From the NCBI RefSeq assembly GCF_030409225.1, contig NZ_JAUFPK010000008.1, positions 1 to 64,000 on the forward strand: 64,000 nt of DNA. Reading direction: 5' to 3'. The number at the start of each line of letters is the position of its first letter. Position 1 is the stretch's first letter. Positions 24,487 to 33,600 of this stretch are shown here, piece after piece. The position numbers and the translations under genes are program-made. The notes beneath the pieces were generated by a model. It worked only from the letters and a program-made list of their open reading frames with translations. It did not search any database and was not told the DNA's origin. Source of the stretch: Aquisalimonas lutea. GTDB lineage: Bacteria; Pseudomonadota; Gammaproteobacteria; Nitrococcales; Aquisalimonadaceae.

Positions 24487-25536
24487 ATGCAGATCCAAGT
24501 ACGAAGCACCAGTGCCCTCACGGTCGCGCTAGGCGTATCAATGGCGGCATCGCTGCCACTGCCCAGTGAGGCTTCGGAGACAACGTTACGGTTCGCGGAC
24601 TGGCTTCCCACGAGCCATTATGTGGTCGAAGAAGGTATTCAGCCGTGGATGGAGGATGTGGAGGAAGCGTCGGACAGCAGCATCAAGTTCGACTATTACC
24701 CCGCCGAGCAGATCGGCGACGCCTCGGAGATGCTTTCCCTGGTTCGTTCTGGCGTAGCGGACGTCGTGCATCTTTCTCCTGCCTACCTTTCGGACAAACT
24801 GCCGCTATCGGGCGTCGCGGAACTACCAGGACTGTTTGAACGAGTCTGCGACGGAACGCATGCGGTGCAGCAGCTACTTACGCCCGGCTCTGAAGTGCAC
24901 GAAACCGAATACGCAGAGCGTGGCGTCCGGGTGCTGTGGGCGCACACCTATGAACCGTACCGCATTGTCACCGTCGACCCACCGGTGCGAACCATGGAAG
25001 ACCTGAGCGGGTTACGGATTCGTAGTGCCGGGGGCAGCATGTCCACAACCGCGCGCAACGTGGGCGCGGTGCCCATGGATATGACTGGCCCGGAAATGCT
25101 CCAGTCCATGCAACGGGGCACGTTGGACGGGACATTTGCCCCGTTGCTGAGCCTCTATCCCTTTGATCTTCAAACAGTTCTAAACTACATCACCACTGAT
25201 GGCAGCATGGCGAGCTTCGTTTCCGTGTATGCCATCAGCGAGCGCGCATGGAACGAGCTCGATGCCGAGCAGCAGGCCGTACTGGAAGAGACCAGCCGCG
25301 CCGCTGCACAACGCACATGCGAGTGGATTGATACCGCCTCAGAACAAATTGTCGAACGCCTCGAGTCCGACGGCCTCGAAGCGGTCGAGATGGAACCGGG
25401 TGATCTCGAGGAGCTGAACCGCGGCTTGGAGAAAGCCCGTGCCGAGTGGGTGGAGACCATGGAGGACTCGGGTCGTCCAGCGAGTGAAGTGCTAAGCACC
25501 TTCAATGATGCGGTCGCGGAGCGCCAAAGCCAATAG
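24487..25536 (+). CDS. dctP: TRAP transporter solute-binding protein DctP
   Basis: A 349-residue periplasmic protein with signal peptide ALTVALGVSMAASLPLPSEA. The mature protein starts SETTLRFADWLPTSHYVVEE and contains YYPAEQIGDASEML, LRIRSAGGSMSTTARNVGAV and the DctP signature MTGPEMLQSMQRGTLDG, in which an Arg usually binds the carboxylate of the ligand. The start is the ATG at 24487 behind GGAGGAG; the longer frame to 24346 runs through the tandem repeat. It is the ligand-capture part of the DctQM system and the first gene before the CoA enzymes. Confidence 0.92.
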   Translation: MQIQVRSTSALTVALGVSMAASLPLPSEASETTLRFADWLPTSHYVVEEGIQPWMEDVEEASDSSIKFDYYPAEQIGDASEMLSLVRSGVADVVHLSPAYLSDKLPLSGVAELPGLFERVCDGTHAVQQLLTPGSEVHETEYAERGVRVLWAHTYEPYRIVTVDPPVRTMEDLSGLRIRSAGGSMSTTARNVGAVPMDMTGPEMLQSMQRGTLDGTFAPLLSLYPFDLQTVLNYITTDGSMASFVSVYAISERAWNELDAEQQAVLEETSRAAAQRTCEWIDTASEQIVERLESDGLEAVEMEPGDLEELNRGLEKARAEWVETMEDSGRPASEVLSTFNDAVAERQSQ

Positions 25537-25557
25537 GTGGCACCCGACGTCACGCAG

Positions 25558-25596
25558 CGCCCCGTTGGCAGGATAAGTAGGCCTGCTAACGGGGCG
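25558..25596 (+). terminator. Strong hairpin between dctP and the quinone-oxidoreductase-like gene
   Basis: A 15-base stem (CGCCCCGTTGGCAGG with CCTGCTAACGGGGCG, one G-T pair) and a nine-base loop. There is no T-tract after it, so partial termination or message stabilisation is more likely than full termination, leaving dctP more abundant than the enzymes downstream. Confidence 0.65.
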
Positions 25597-25659
25597 CCCC
25601 GTTGCCTCGGAAATATAGTTGGGGCAGCAAACGCTTTCACCGGAACCGGACAGCCAATT

Positions 25660-26652
25660 ATGACCGCGACCATGCGCGCACTCTTGTGCCGCGAGTACGG
25701 AGATGTTGACGATCTCGTTCTCGGTACGGCACCCGTGCCCCGAGCAGACAATGGACAGCTACTCGTCCGGGTTCACGCTGCGGGCCTCAACTTCGCCGAC
25801 GCTCTCGTCGTGGGAGGGCGTTATCAGATTCGCCATGAACCTCCCTTTGTGCCGGGCTCAGAGTTGTCGGGGGAGGTGATCGCCATCGGCGAAGACATCA
25901 CAGATTTTTGCCCCGGCGATAGAGTCATGGCCCAAGTTGATATCGGGGCCTTTGCCGACTACACGGTTGTCGACGCCCGCCGCGCACAGCATGTACCGAA
26001 AGAGATGAGTGACGACGAGGCGGCCGCTTTCTACGTCGCCTACGGCACCGCTGGCGCCGCGTTGTTGCATCGCTGCCGCCTCACCCCTTCGGAAACCGTT
26101 CTCGTGTTCGGCGCCAGTAGCGGCGTCGGTCTTGCCGCATTACAGGTTGCGAAAGCAACTGGTTGTTCCGTCATTGCCGGCACACGCGACCCAGATAAGG
26201 CCGCTTTCGTCCGAGAGCAGGGAGCGGATTTTACGGTTGCGATCCATGCCGAGGATGCTCGGGACCAGGTGCGGGCATGGACAGAATCCCACGGCGTAGA
26301 TGTGGTCTTTGATCCCGTCGGCGGGGATGCGACACGTCTGGGACTGAAATGCATCGCCTGGGAAGGACGGCACGTCGTGGTCGGTTTCGTCAGCGGAACG
26401 ATCCCCCAGATTCCGACCAACCATCTCCTACTGAAGAACGCGGACATGATCGGCTTCTTCTGGGGAGACTATTACCACCGCCGCCCCAAGGACACGCAGC
26501 ACATGTTCGAGCGCCTATTCGACTACTACCGGCAAGGCACGCTCAAGCCTCACATCGCGGTTTCGGTCGAGCCGACAGAGATCACCAGGACGCTGCGCGC
26601 GCAACAACAGGGCGAGATTCTGGGCAAAGCGGTAGCTCGCTTTGGCCTGTAG
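25660..26652 (+). CDS. Quinone oxidoreductase-like MDR-family NAD(P)H enzyme
   Basis: A 330-residue zinc-free medium-chain dehydrogenase/reductase. Marks: MRALLCREYGDVDDL, GLNFADALVVGGRYQ, PPFVPGSELSGEVIAIGE, the nucleotide-binding VFGASSGVGLAALQVA and the closing ILGKAVARFGL. Such enzymes reduce quinones or the double bond of enoyl compounds, including enoyl-CoA. The ATG at 25660 and one four codons later are both possible starts; neither has a strong ribosome-binding site. It lies between dctP and the enoyl-CoA hydratase, so it may act on a CoA intermediate of the same pathway. Confidence 0.88.
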   Translation: MTATMRALLCREYGDVDDLVLGTAPVPRADNGQLLVRVHAAGLNFADALVVGGRYQIRHEPPFVPGSELSGEVIAIGEDITDFCPGDRVMAQVDIGAFADYTVVDARRAQHVPKEMSDDEAAAFYVAYGTAGAALLHRCRLTPSETVLVFGASSGVGLAALQVAKATGCSVIAGTRDPDKAAFVREQGADFTVAIHAEDARDQVRAWTESHGVDVVFDPVGGDATRLGLKCIAWEGRHVVVGFVSGTIPQIPTNHLLLKNADMIGFFWGDYYHRRPKDTQHMFERLFDYYRQGTLKPHIAVSVEPTEITRTLRAQQQGEILGKAVARFGL

Positions 26653-26699
26653 CGAGAGGTTGCTTGCTCCGAACCAGTAATTACTCGGAAGAGGTTCCC

Positions 26700-27452
26700 A
26701 TGGATTCGACTTCGAATATCCAAGTCACTGAACATGGTGCGACCGCGTACCTGACCCTTGATCGTCCTGCAACGCGCAACGCCTTGACCCATCAACTGAT
26801 GTGCGAGCTGGACGAGATATGTCGTGATTTGCGTCAGCGTACGGACCTTACCACCGTCGTGCTCTCGGGCAATGGCCCTGCCTTTTGTGCCGGTGCGGAC
26901 CTCAACGAGAACCTGTTCTTCTCTCCCGACATACCGGCGGATGAACGAGCCGACGTCGGCAACTTCGGCGGCGAGGTTATCCAGTTCTGGGAGCGGTTGC
27001 CGCAAATCACCATCGTGGCTGTCGAAGGGTTTGTCGTTGGGGGCGGGTTGACACTGGCGCTTAGTTCCGACTTTCGCGTGTTTGCGCGCAATGCGTTCAT
27101 CTATGTCCCAGAGATCGATCTCGGCTCCAATTACGGCTGGAATACCGTTCCCCGGCTTGTTGCCTACGCTGGCCCCGCGAGAACCAAACGTATCGTGCTG
27201 CTCGCCGAGAAAATCTACGCAGAGCAGGCGGAGACATGGGGGCTTGTTGATTTTGTAGTCTCTGAAGGCAAGGCACTTGCTCGCGCGACCGAGTTGGCGG
27301 ACTCCTTCGCTCACAAGCCTCGCCTGGCGGTGCGGACGAGCAAGCGAGCGATTAACGCGGTGAGCAATGCATTAGTGGACGTCGCCTCACATGGCGACAT
27401 GGTCCAGTCGCTGGCTTGCGTCGCCTCCTTTAACGAAAGACCCGGGGAGTAA
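26700..27452 (+). CDS. Enoyl-CoA hydratase/isomerase family protein
   Basis: A 250-residue crotonase-fold protein. It has LTLDRPATRNALTHQLMCEL, the first oxyanion-hole region SGNGPAFCAGADLNE, and VEGFVVGGGLTLALSSDFRV with the second oxyanion-hole Gly. In place of the catalytic Glu pair, the region PEIDLGSNYGWNTVPRLV has Asp or Asn at the usual sites, so the exact reaction (hydration, isomerisation or other) is open. The start is the ATG at 26700, behind GGAAGAGG. The acyl-CoA ligase gene starts four bases after its stop codon. Confidence 0.9.
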   Translation: MDSTSNIQVTEHGATAYLTLDRPATRNALTHQLMCELDEICRDLRQRTDLTTVVLSGNGPAFCAGADLNENLFFSPDIPADERADVGNFGGEVIQFWERLPQITIVAVEGFVVGGGLTLALSSDFRVFARNAFIYVPEIDLGSNYGWNTVPRLVAYAGPARTKRIVLLAEKIYAEQAETWGLVDFVVSEGKALARATELADSFAHKPRLAVRTSKRAINAVSNALVDVASHGDMVQSLACVASFNERPGE

Positions 27453-27456
27453 AGCC

Positions 27457-29019
27457 ATGCCACGGGAAACATCCGTCGCCGAATTCGTGTTCCAAACAGC
27501 CTCCCAATCGCCCGAACGCATCGCACTCGGAAATGTTGAGGAGCACGTAACGTATCGGGAGCTCGCTAGCCGCGTCGCCCGCCTCGCGGCCGGACTACGC
27601 CGGCTCGGGCTATCGCGCGGTGATCGTATCGGTGTTTTGACGACGCCGCGCGCGGACGCTTATACGTTGTTCCTCGCCGCCAACGCCATCGGTGTCACAT
27701 GGTTGGGGATTAACCCGAAGCACACCTACCGGGAAATGGACTACGTCGTCCAAGATGCACAACCGGCTGCCTTGTTCTTCATAAGTGAACTTGAGGGGCG
27801 AAAATACAGGGACGACGTGCGGCGTCTGGCCAGCGATGCCGCCAGCGTGAAAGCTACGGTCAGCCTCGATGATACCGCAACCGGCGCAACGACCCTGTCA
27901 TCGCTGTACGAGGAGCCGACTTCGCCCCACCCGTCCGAGTTGGGGGAAGATATGGCCGAGGATGCGGCGCTGCTTGTCTATACCTCCGGGTCGACCGGTA
28001 GCCCAAAGGGCGTTCTGCTGCAGAACAAAGCCATGATTCGCCGCAGCCTGACGCAACTGGAGCATTGGCCACTAAGCGATCCTCCCGTTATCTACAACTC
28101 CTTCCCTATGAACCACATCGGCGGAATGCATTTTCTCTCGTGCTACGCCATGGTCGGCCGCGGAGCGATTCATTTCCGTGAAAAGTTCGAAGCCGATACT
28201 GTGCCGGACCTGGTTCACGACCTCGGTATCAATATACTTCTCCTCCTTCCGACCATGTATCAGCTCATTGCGTCGTCGCCCAACTTCGATGTGGCGAAAT
28301 TTGCGTCTGTCCAGTGGTTCGTCTTCTCAGGCGCCCAGATGCCGCGCGAAATTCTCCGTCGCCTTCGGGCGGCAGGCGGGCGCATTGGCACTTCGTACGG
28401 CATGACCGAAACGTGTGGTTCGGTGACGTACGGTTACCCGGACGAAGATCTCGACACCTTGGCGATCACTATTGGTCGTTCCGTACCGAATGGGGAGGTA
28501 CGAGTCCACAAGGAGGACGGAACCGCCGCCGCGGAGGGCGAGAAAGGCGAGATTCAGGTTCGCCCGGAGTACTGCATGGCAGGATATCTGAATCGGCCCG
28601 AGGCGACTCGCGACACCTACACCGAGGATGGTTGGCTTAAGACCGGGGATCTGGTCGAGGTCATGCCGCGGGGCAATCTGCGTTTCGTTGGCCGGACTTC
28701 GGAGATGTTCAAATCCGGTGGCTACAACGTGTACCCGCGCGAAATCGAGCTGACGATCGAAGCAAAAGACGGCGTGGACATCGCGGCGGTCGTCGCCGTG
28801 CCGGACCAATTGTACTCGGAGATCGGGTACGCGTTTGTGGTACCTCGCTCCGACGCACACCTCGACGAGACAGAGCTCCGAGATTGGTGCCGCGAACAAT
28901 TGGCAAATTACAAGATCCCAAAGCGGATCTTCGTGCGGGATAGCTTGCCCATGCTGGCGATCGGAAAAGTGGATAAAGTGAAGCTCAGACAGGAACTCCT
29001 GGCGGAAGAGGCCGAGTGA
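27457..29019 (+). CDS. AMP-forming acyl-CoA ligase
   Basis: A 520-residue ANL-superfamily ligase. Core motifs: LLVYTSGSTGSPKGVLLQN (ATP-binding loop), GTSYGMTETCGSVTYG, TEDGWLKTGDLVEV and GRTSEMFKSGGYNVYPREIE, then a C-terminal YKIPKRIFVRDSLPMLAIGKVDK containing the catalytic Lys. It activates a carboxylate as acyl-AMP and then as acyl-CoA. It resembles the CaiC/fatty-acid-CoA ligase group; the substrate is presumably the acid taken up by the TRAP system. The start follows GGGGAG, immediately after the hydratase gene. Confidence 0.93.
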   Translation: MPRETSVAEFVFQTASQSPERIALGNVEEHVTYRELASRVARLAAGLRRLGLSRGDRIGVLTTPRADAYTLFLAANAIGVTWLGINPKHTYREMDYVVQDAQPAALFFISELEGRKYRDDVRRLASDAASVKATVSLDDTATGATTLSSLYEEPTSPHPSELGEDMAEDAALLVYTSGSTGSPKGVLLQNKAMIRRSLTQLEHWPLSDPPVIYNSFPMNHIGGMHFLSCYAMVGRGAIHFREKFEADTVPDLVHDLGINILLLLPTMYQLIASSPNFDVAKFASVQWFVFSGAQMPREILRRLRAAGGRIGTSYGMTETCGSVTYGYPDEDLDTLAITIGRSVPNGEVRVHKEDGTAAAEGEKGEIQVRPEYCMAGYLNRPEATRDTYTEDGWLKTGDLVEVMPRGNLRFVGRTSEMFKSGGYNVYPREIELTIEAKDGVDIAAVVAVPDQLYSEIGYAFVVPRSDAHLDETELRDWCREQLANYKIPKRIFVRDSLPMLAIGKVDKVKLRQELLAEEAE

Positions 29020-29054
29020 GATAGAGGATAACTACCCTCTGGCAACGCTTCAAG

Positions 29055-30239
29055 AGTTTAGCTCATCTGGTCTGTGCCTGTACCTCGGCGCGCCATGGTA
29101 TATCCCCGAGTCTCCTGTTCCGGCGGAAAAAGCTGATGAACGACGGTGGCATGACGGCGGTTGGCTCGGGCGACGAGATGGTCAGCGCCGCCGAGGTGAA
29201 GGCGGTGAAGCGCCAGGTGCGTGAGCTCGAGCGCCTTCTGGGGCGCAAGACCATGGAGACCAAGATTCTCAAGGAAGCCTTGGAGGTGGCTCAGGCAAAA
29301 AAGTTGATCTCGCGCATGCCCTTGTTGCCGCCGGACGATTCCCGGTGAAGCGCATCAGTGAGGTGCTGGGCGTGGCGCGCTCGAACCTGATCGAGCGCAG
29401 AGCCGGCCGCCACTGTGGGCGTCCCTCGCGCTACCGGGTCGCCGACGACGAGCGGCTGCTGCCGCAGGTGCGGGCCATCTGCACGGCTCGCGGTGCCTAC
29501 GGCTACCGGCGCGTGATAGCGCATCTGAACCGGGATCTGGCCGCCGCCGGCGAGCGGGTGAACCGAAGCGGATCTATCGACTGATGAAGGCCCATGATCT
29601 GCTGCTCACGCGCTACACCGGCAGGCCGGTCACCGACAAGGCCCACGATGGCCAGGTCATCACGCTGAAGTCCGATCTGCGGTGGTGCTCGGATGTCATG
29701 GAGATCCGCTGCTGGAATGGCGAGGCAGTGCGCGTGGCATTCAGCCTGGACGCTGTTACCGGGAAGCCATGCGGTATGTAGCAACCACCGGTGGCGTCAC
29801 CAGGGAGATGATCCAGGATCTTTTGGTCGAGACGATGGAATACCGCTTCGGCGATGTCTTCCGGCTGCCGCATCCGATCGAGTGGCTCAGCGACAACGGG
29901 AGTTGCTACACCGCGGCGCAGACCCGGGCCATGGCCCGCCAGCTCGGATTTCTGCCATGCACCACCGCTGTTCGCAGCCCGCAGAGCAACGGCATGGCCG
30001 AGGCGTTCGTGAAGGCGTTCAAGCGCGACTACGTATACCTGAACGATCTGCCGGATGCAGCAACGGTGCTGGCGCGACTGCCCCGATGGTTCGCCGACTA
30101 CAACCGCTTCCATCCGCATAAGGGGCTGAAGATGCAATCGCCCTGGGAGTACCGCCAGAGCATGGAGGCGACCGGAATTCTCCACTTTATGACCGGTCAG
30201 TTATCCGGCGAGATCTCAGCCACAGCGAGGAGATGCTGA
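29055..30239 (+). pseudogene. IS3-family (IS2-like group) transposase remnant
   Basis: OrfA is missing its N-terminus; what remains is a leucine-zipper region VKRQVRELERLLGRKTMETK. OrfB is broken by two apparent single-base deletions: near 29564 (after GERVN, where RKRIYRLMKAHDLLL should follow) and near 29756 (after FSLDA). The catalytic stretch is still readable: HPIEWLSDNGSCYTAAQTRA, then SPQSNGMAEAFVKAFKRDYV with its terminal Glu. No intact inverted repeats were found. It borders the recombinase gene at 30291 and separates region 2 from the mobile region. Confidence 0.85.
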
Positions 30240-30290
30240 GCGAGTACCGCCGCGTCGATGGGAACTTGTGTTTGGTCGTCCTCGCCGTTA

Positions 30291-31526
30291 TCACGATTGC
30301 GCCCTAGCTTGCCGCCCGGGCATCGTGCCTGACGCGAGTATCCGGTTACCGGTAGCGTACCCTCTGGCGAAGTAGGTATTGTTCGACAGCGCCTCAACGA
30401 ATAGCTGCGCCCCGCGCTCGCCGGCAGATTGGTGAATCTGCGGAATCCAGCGTGCGTAGACGCGGCGTATCATAGCCCAGTCCGCATGACCCATCTGCAT
30501 TGCGATCCAGGACGGATCTTCTCCAGCAGTGAGCAGCCACGAAGCGTACGTGTGGCGCAGTTGGTACGGAGGACGATACCGCACACTAGCTGCGCGCAAT
30601 GTATGACGCCAGTGCCGGCGAATCGCAGCGTCGCTCGCATATGGAAGCCCCGTTGCGGGGTCCCGCCAGATGCGCCCGCCGATGCGTACCTGCGCACGAT
30701 ACTCGGCGACAAGGGCCTCTCGGGCGACTGGCAAGAGCTCGATCTCATGTTGGCCCGCCAATGTCTTTGTTACTGGTTTGGCGCGTCCCCGGACGATCAC
30801 CCGGTTTATGCGCACGCTCCCCCGCGACCAATTGATATCCGACCATTCGAGTCCCAGAAGCTCCGAGGTGCGAAGCCCGGTACTAACGGCGAATCGCACC
30901 AGCCGTGCGAAACTCCGACGTTCGCATGCCGCAAGGACTCGCTGTAGCTCCTCCGGGGTGAGCGGGTCAGGCTGTGGTGGCGCACGGTGCCGCTCGACCG
31001 GTATGCGGATACGATCAAGGGGGTCGCGGTCGATAAGGCCATCCGCGTAGGCGTCGCCAAGCGCACGACGCAGCGGTGTGAGGACCGTGCCGAGGCGCTT
31101 GGTGCCGTGTGGCCAGCTGCGCATCCATGCCCGCAGGCGCGCGACCGTCACTTCATGGAGCTGGAGATCACCGAAGGCGGGCAGCAGATGCGTGTGCACC
31201 ACACACGCATAGTCGCGGGCGGTGCTGGGCGCGCAGTGGTGTGTGACGTCGGCGAGATACACCCGCAGGGCTTCGCGGACACGTGGTGTTGCGTTGTGGC
31301 TGAGCTGCCGCGCGCGGGGGGAGTTCGGAAAGTGCTCGCGAAAATCGAACCGGCCGTGCTCGATCTCGTAGAGAATTGCGGCACGCTTTTGCGCAGCATA
31401 GCGAAGGTTCGCCCGGTTTGGGGGCAAGGGCAGGCGCTCGCGGTAGTGTCGCCCATGCCACGTGAATGCAATCTGGATGGTGTCGTTCGGCGTAATGGTG
31501 ATGCCGCGCGGAGTGGATTGAGACAT
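30291..31526 (-). CDS. Tyrosine recombinase / integrase
   Basis: A 411-residue integrase. Residues 1-60 form an arm-binding domain (TWHGRHYRERLPLPPNRANL), 85-170 the SAM-like core-binding domain (CAPSTARDYACVVHTHLLPA), and 190-380 the catalytic domain with GLRTSELLGLEW (first Arg), PYQLRHTYASWLL (HxxR) and HADWAMIRRVYARW (His and nucleophilic Tyr). All catalytic residues are present, so it may be active. Its 3' end lies 52 bases beyond the IS3 remnant. It may have driven insertion of the element ending at the tRNA-Arg fragment (34371-34421); this is inference. Confidence 0.93.
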   Translation of the reverse strand: MSQSTPRGITITPNDTIQIAFTWHGRHYRERLPLPPNRANLRYAAQKRAAILYEIEHGRFDFREHFPNSPRARQLSHNATPRVREALRVYLADVTHHCAPSTARDYACVVHTHLLPAFGDLQLHEVTVARLRAWMRSWPHGTKRLGTVLTPLRRALGDAYADGLIDRDPLDRIRIPVERHRAPPQPDPLTPEELQRVLAACERRSFARLVRFAVSTGLRTSELLGLEWSDINWSRGSVRINRVIVRGRAKPVTKTLAGQHEIELLPVAREALVAEYRAQVRIGGRIWRDPATGLPYASDAAIRRHWRHTLRAASVRYRPPYQLRHTYASWLLTAGEDPSWIAMQMGHADWAMIRRVYARWIPQIHQSAGERGAQLFVEALSNNTYFARGYATGNRILASGTMPGRQARAQS

Positions 31527-31699
31527 ACGTGCCCGATACCTCCCGTTGCTTTTGGGTGAGGCGATCTAGCTCCGGCGTCAACGGCCATGACGAGCGATGG
31601 ATGTAGTAGGCCCGGCGCCGATACTGGTTCGCCCACAGCTGGATTCAACCAGCCGGTTGAGTTCGGTGCTGGCTGAACGGCCGTGTGTATGCGATCCAG

Positions 31700-31978
31700 T
31701 CAGACGTCGGTCATTCCGCCGCACGGGGTTGAGTCACCGCCGTCGGCGACTGTGGTCGGTGCTTGCGGGAGACGGGCCGACCCATGTTGGTGGTCGGCAC
31801 TGTCGGCCGTTGGTTGCCCTAGCACCAGTGGCACGGCAATTGTTATCTCGATCATCCGGCGCAGGGGCTGCGTGACGAGACCGAATGCCTCGCCCGAGAT
31901 CCAGCCGAAAAAGGCGGCTTTGATGTGCCGGAGGAGTTGCGCCAGGAGAGGCAGAATGTGTTTCATGGATTTTCTCAT
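31700..31978 (-). CDS. Possible small membrane-associated protein
   Basis: A 92-residue frame beginning MRKSMKHILPLLAQLLRHIK, with a hydrophobic stretch MIEITIAVPLVLG and a polar glycine- and serine-containing tail. A weak AGGG precedes the ATG at 31978. No family is recognised. The C-terminal half resembles shadow coding, so only the first 55 residues look protein-like. Listed as a low-confidence gene in the mobile region. Confidence 0.3.
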   Translation of the reverse strand: MRKSMKHILPLLAQLLRHIKAAFFGWISGEAFGLVTQPLRRMIEITIAVPLVLGQPTADSADHQHGSARLPQAPTTVADGGDSTPCGGMTDV

Positions 31979-32239
31979 TGCCAACCCTGATTGAATATTA
32001 TAATAATCCTTGCCTTATTCGTCAATAGAAAGCTCCTTAAAAATCGGAATAGACCATCGTTCTTTATATCTTCCGAGGCGGTTGTACAAGCATACAACAC
32101 GCTCGCCAGTCTCAGTCCGTTGTTAAGAATCAGACGCTTCGGATAAGCTTTTGCTTTCATCATTGCAACAGCGTCTCAATGAATAGAAAGACCGCATTGA
32201 CAGAAGCAAAAAGAGGATTCCCTTTTGAGGAAAAAGATG

Positions 32240-32283
32240 TTATAACTATTATAACGGTTATAACAATTATAAAGTTATATAAC
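32240..32283. repeat. Iteron-like array of TTATAAC repeats, 9-bp period
   Basis: Five near-copies of TTATAAC start at 32240, 32249, 32258, 32267 and 32275, the first four exactly nine bases apart; the last is the palindrome GTTATATAAC. The array lies in an AT-rich island inside GC-rich DNA, with no supported gene from 31979 to 32726. Such arrays serve as replication iterons or as cooperative operator sites. No initiator gene was found next to it. Confidence 0.75.
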
Positions 32284-32726
32284 GCATATAAGGTAGAGGT
32301 TCTTTTCACCGAAACACTGTGGGGTGTTGGCGCGGGTTGGGCGAAAAAACTGCTGCCAGCCGTGGCAGTTTCGATGCCTTACGGGGCACTTTGCCTGCCT
32401 GAACGGGCAGGAACGGTGCCAGTACCGGACTGCGGCCTTGATGATGGCCATAGTCGGTTCGCATTGGGCTTTGCGCATAGGCTCCGATGCTCGCAAAGTC
32501 GCGAGCGAAAGCTCGGAGGATGTCACTGTCGACGACAGCGACGTTTTGTACAAACTCCGGTGGTATTCGTGCGATGAAAGCGTCGGGGACCATTGGGGAA
32601 AATCAATAGAGCGGTGTCACCGGGCGATTCGACTGCTGTCGTCTCGACGCCCGGTGACAAACGATCGCTCCAACCGAGGCGCAATCATCTCGGATAGCCG
32701 TGATCCGTGACCGGAGTGAGGCGGGG

Positions 32727-32942
32727 CTATCTTTTGTGCCCCTCGTGGGTTTCTCGTTCGCGGCCGAAGCCCATGGCATCCATGAGGTGCCACGCAACGA
32801 AAACCAAGTCGGCAGTGCGCAGCGGGCCGTGAATAACAAGGGGCTCGACGTCACAGGGGCCGAGGAATTCGAACCGGTGCACTGCGGGCTCGTCGTTGCC
32901 CCGATCCTCGACGGTGTGCTGGACGGCTGTGATCGTGGGCAT
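32727..32942 (-). CDS. Small hypothetical protein
   Basis: A 71-residue soluble acidic protein beginning MPTITAVQHTVEDRGNDEPA and containing HRFEFLGPCDVEPLVIHGPL and VFVAWHLMDAMGFGRERETH. The ATG at 32942 has GGAG six bases upstream, and codon use is normal. No family is recognised. It lies 130 bases downstream of the first exonuclease gene on the same strand and could be the last gene of that group. Confidence 0.5.
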   Translation of the reverse strand: MPTITAVQHTVEDRGNDEPAVHRFEFLGPCDVEPLVIHGPLRTADLVFVAWHLMDAMGFGRERETHEGHKR

Positions 32943-33072
32943 AGGCATCTCCAGAAGCGTTGAATTCCATAATATGCGGCGTGTCGGCACGCGCAATGGC
33001 GTGGCCTGAAAATGACGCGGATCGGGTCTCGGAATGGTGGAAACCGGTCTGTCGGGGACGGGTGCCTATTGC

Positions 33073-33600
33073 CTATGAGTCGCAATGGGTGCGGTTGAGC
33101 CGATAGGCTTCGACCAGCGCCCTGACATCATCTCCTGCGCGATGGTGGCCGATGCCGAGCTTTGCTTGGGCTTGGGTTTTGGCCGCCTCCACGGACTCGT
33201 GGGAGGGAGAGGCGCCGGCAAGAGCAATCAGGCGGTCGGCGCTGACGATGCGAAGCGCGTGATCCGGATACCCCCCGGCAGTGAGCAGAACGCCGATCCA
33301 GAACCGGTCGAACGGTGCGGCATCGGAGTAGAGGGTCTCAGTGCGAGCCGTCTCGATCAGTTTCATGCAGACTCGTTCGATCGGCGTACCCTCGGCGAGG
33401 AGTGCCTCCGTCGTCAGGCCATGAAGCGCCTCGGCTTGCTCACTCCAGGAGCGGTGAACTTGCCACTCTTCTGGGGGCGCGATCAGCATGGACTCGACGT
33501 GGCCCTCGGCGTCCGACCAGGCAACCTCGACCGGATAGCTGTCGCACTCGAGGCCCGACGCCTCGACGTCGATAAAGCGGGGTAGGGTACGTTCACGCAT
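33073..33600 (-). CDS. DEDDh-type 3'-5' exonuclease-like protein, copy 1
   Basis: A 175-residue protein with the DnaQ/RNase T fold. Exo I is RFIDVEASGL (DxE), the central region has ALHGLTTEALL and LYSDAAPFDRFW (catalytic Asp), and Exo III is GHHRAGDDVRAL, with the HxxxxD spacing of DEDDh enzymes. All four acidic residues and the His are present, so it may be active. It overlaps the end of the coiled-coil gene by eight bases, giving translational coupling. A paralogous pair lies at 36546-37488. The nucleic-acid target is unknown. Confidence 0.8.
   Translation of the reverse strand: MRERTLPRFIDVEASGLECDSYPVEVAWSDAEGHVESMLIAPPEEWQVHRSWSEQAEALHGLTTEALLAEGTPIERVCMKLIETARTETLYSDAAPFDRFWIGVLLTAGGYPDHALRIVSADRLIALAGASPSHESVEAAKTQAQAKLGIGHHRAGDDVRALVEAYRLNRTHCDS

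Noticed and set aside
31975-32163. Minus-strand ORF of 62 codons in AT-rich DNA
   Set aside because: No ribosome-binding site; AT-rich sequence gives chance frames. It might be a real leader, but I cannot support it.
32179-32577. Plus-strand ORF across the iteron-like array
   Set aside because: Its first part simply translates the TTATAAC repeats, and the rest has no recognisable domain.
32306-32593. Minus-strand ORF of 95 codons near the array
   Set aside because: Looks protein-like in places, but no start signal or family and overlapping frames of equal quality.
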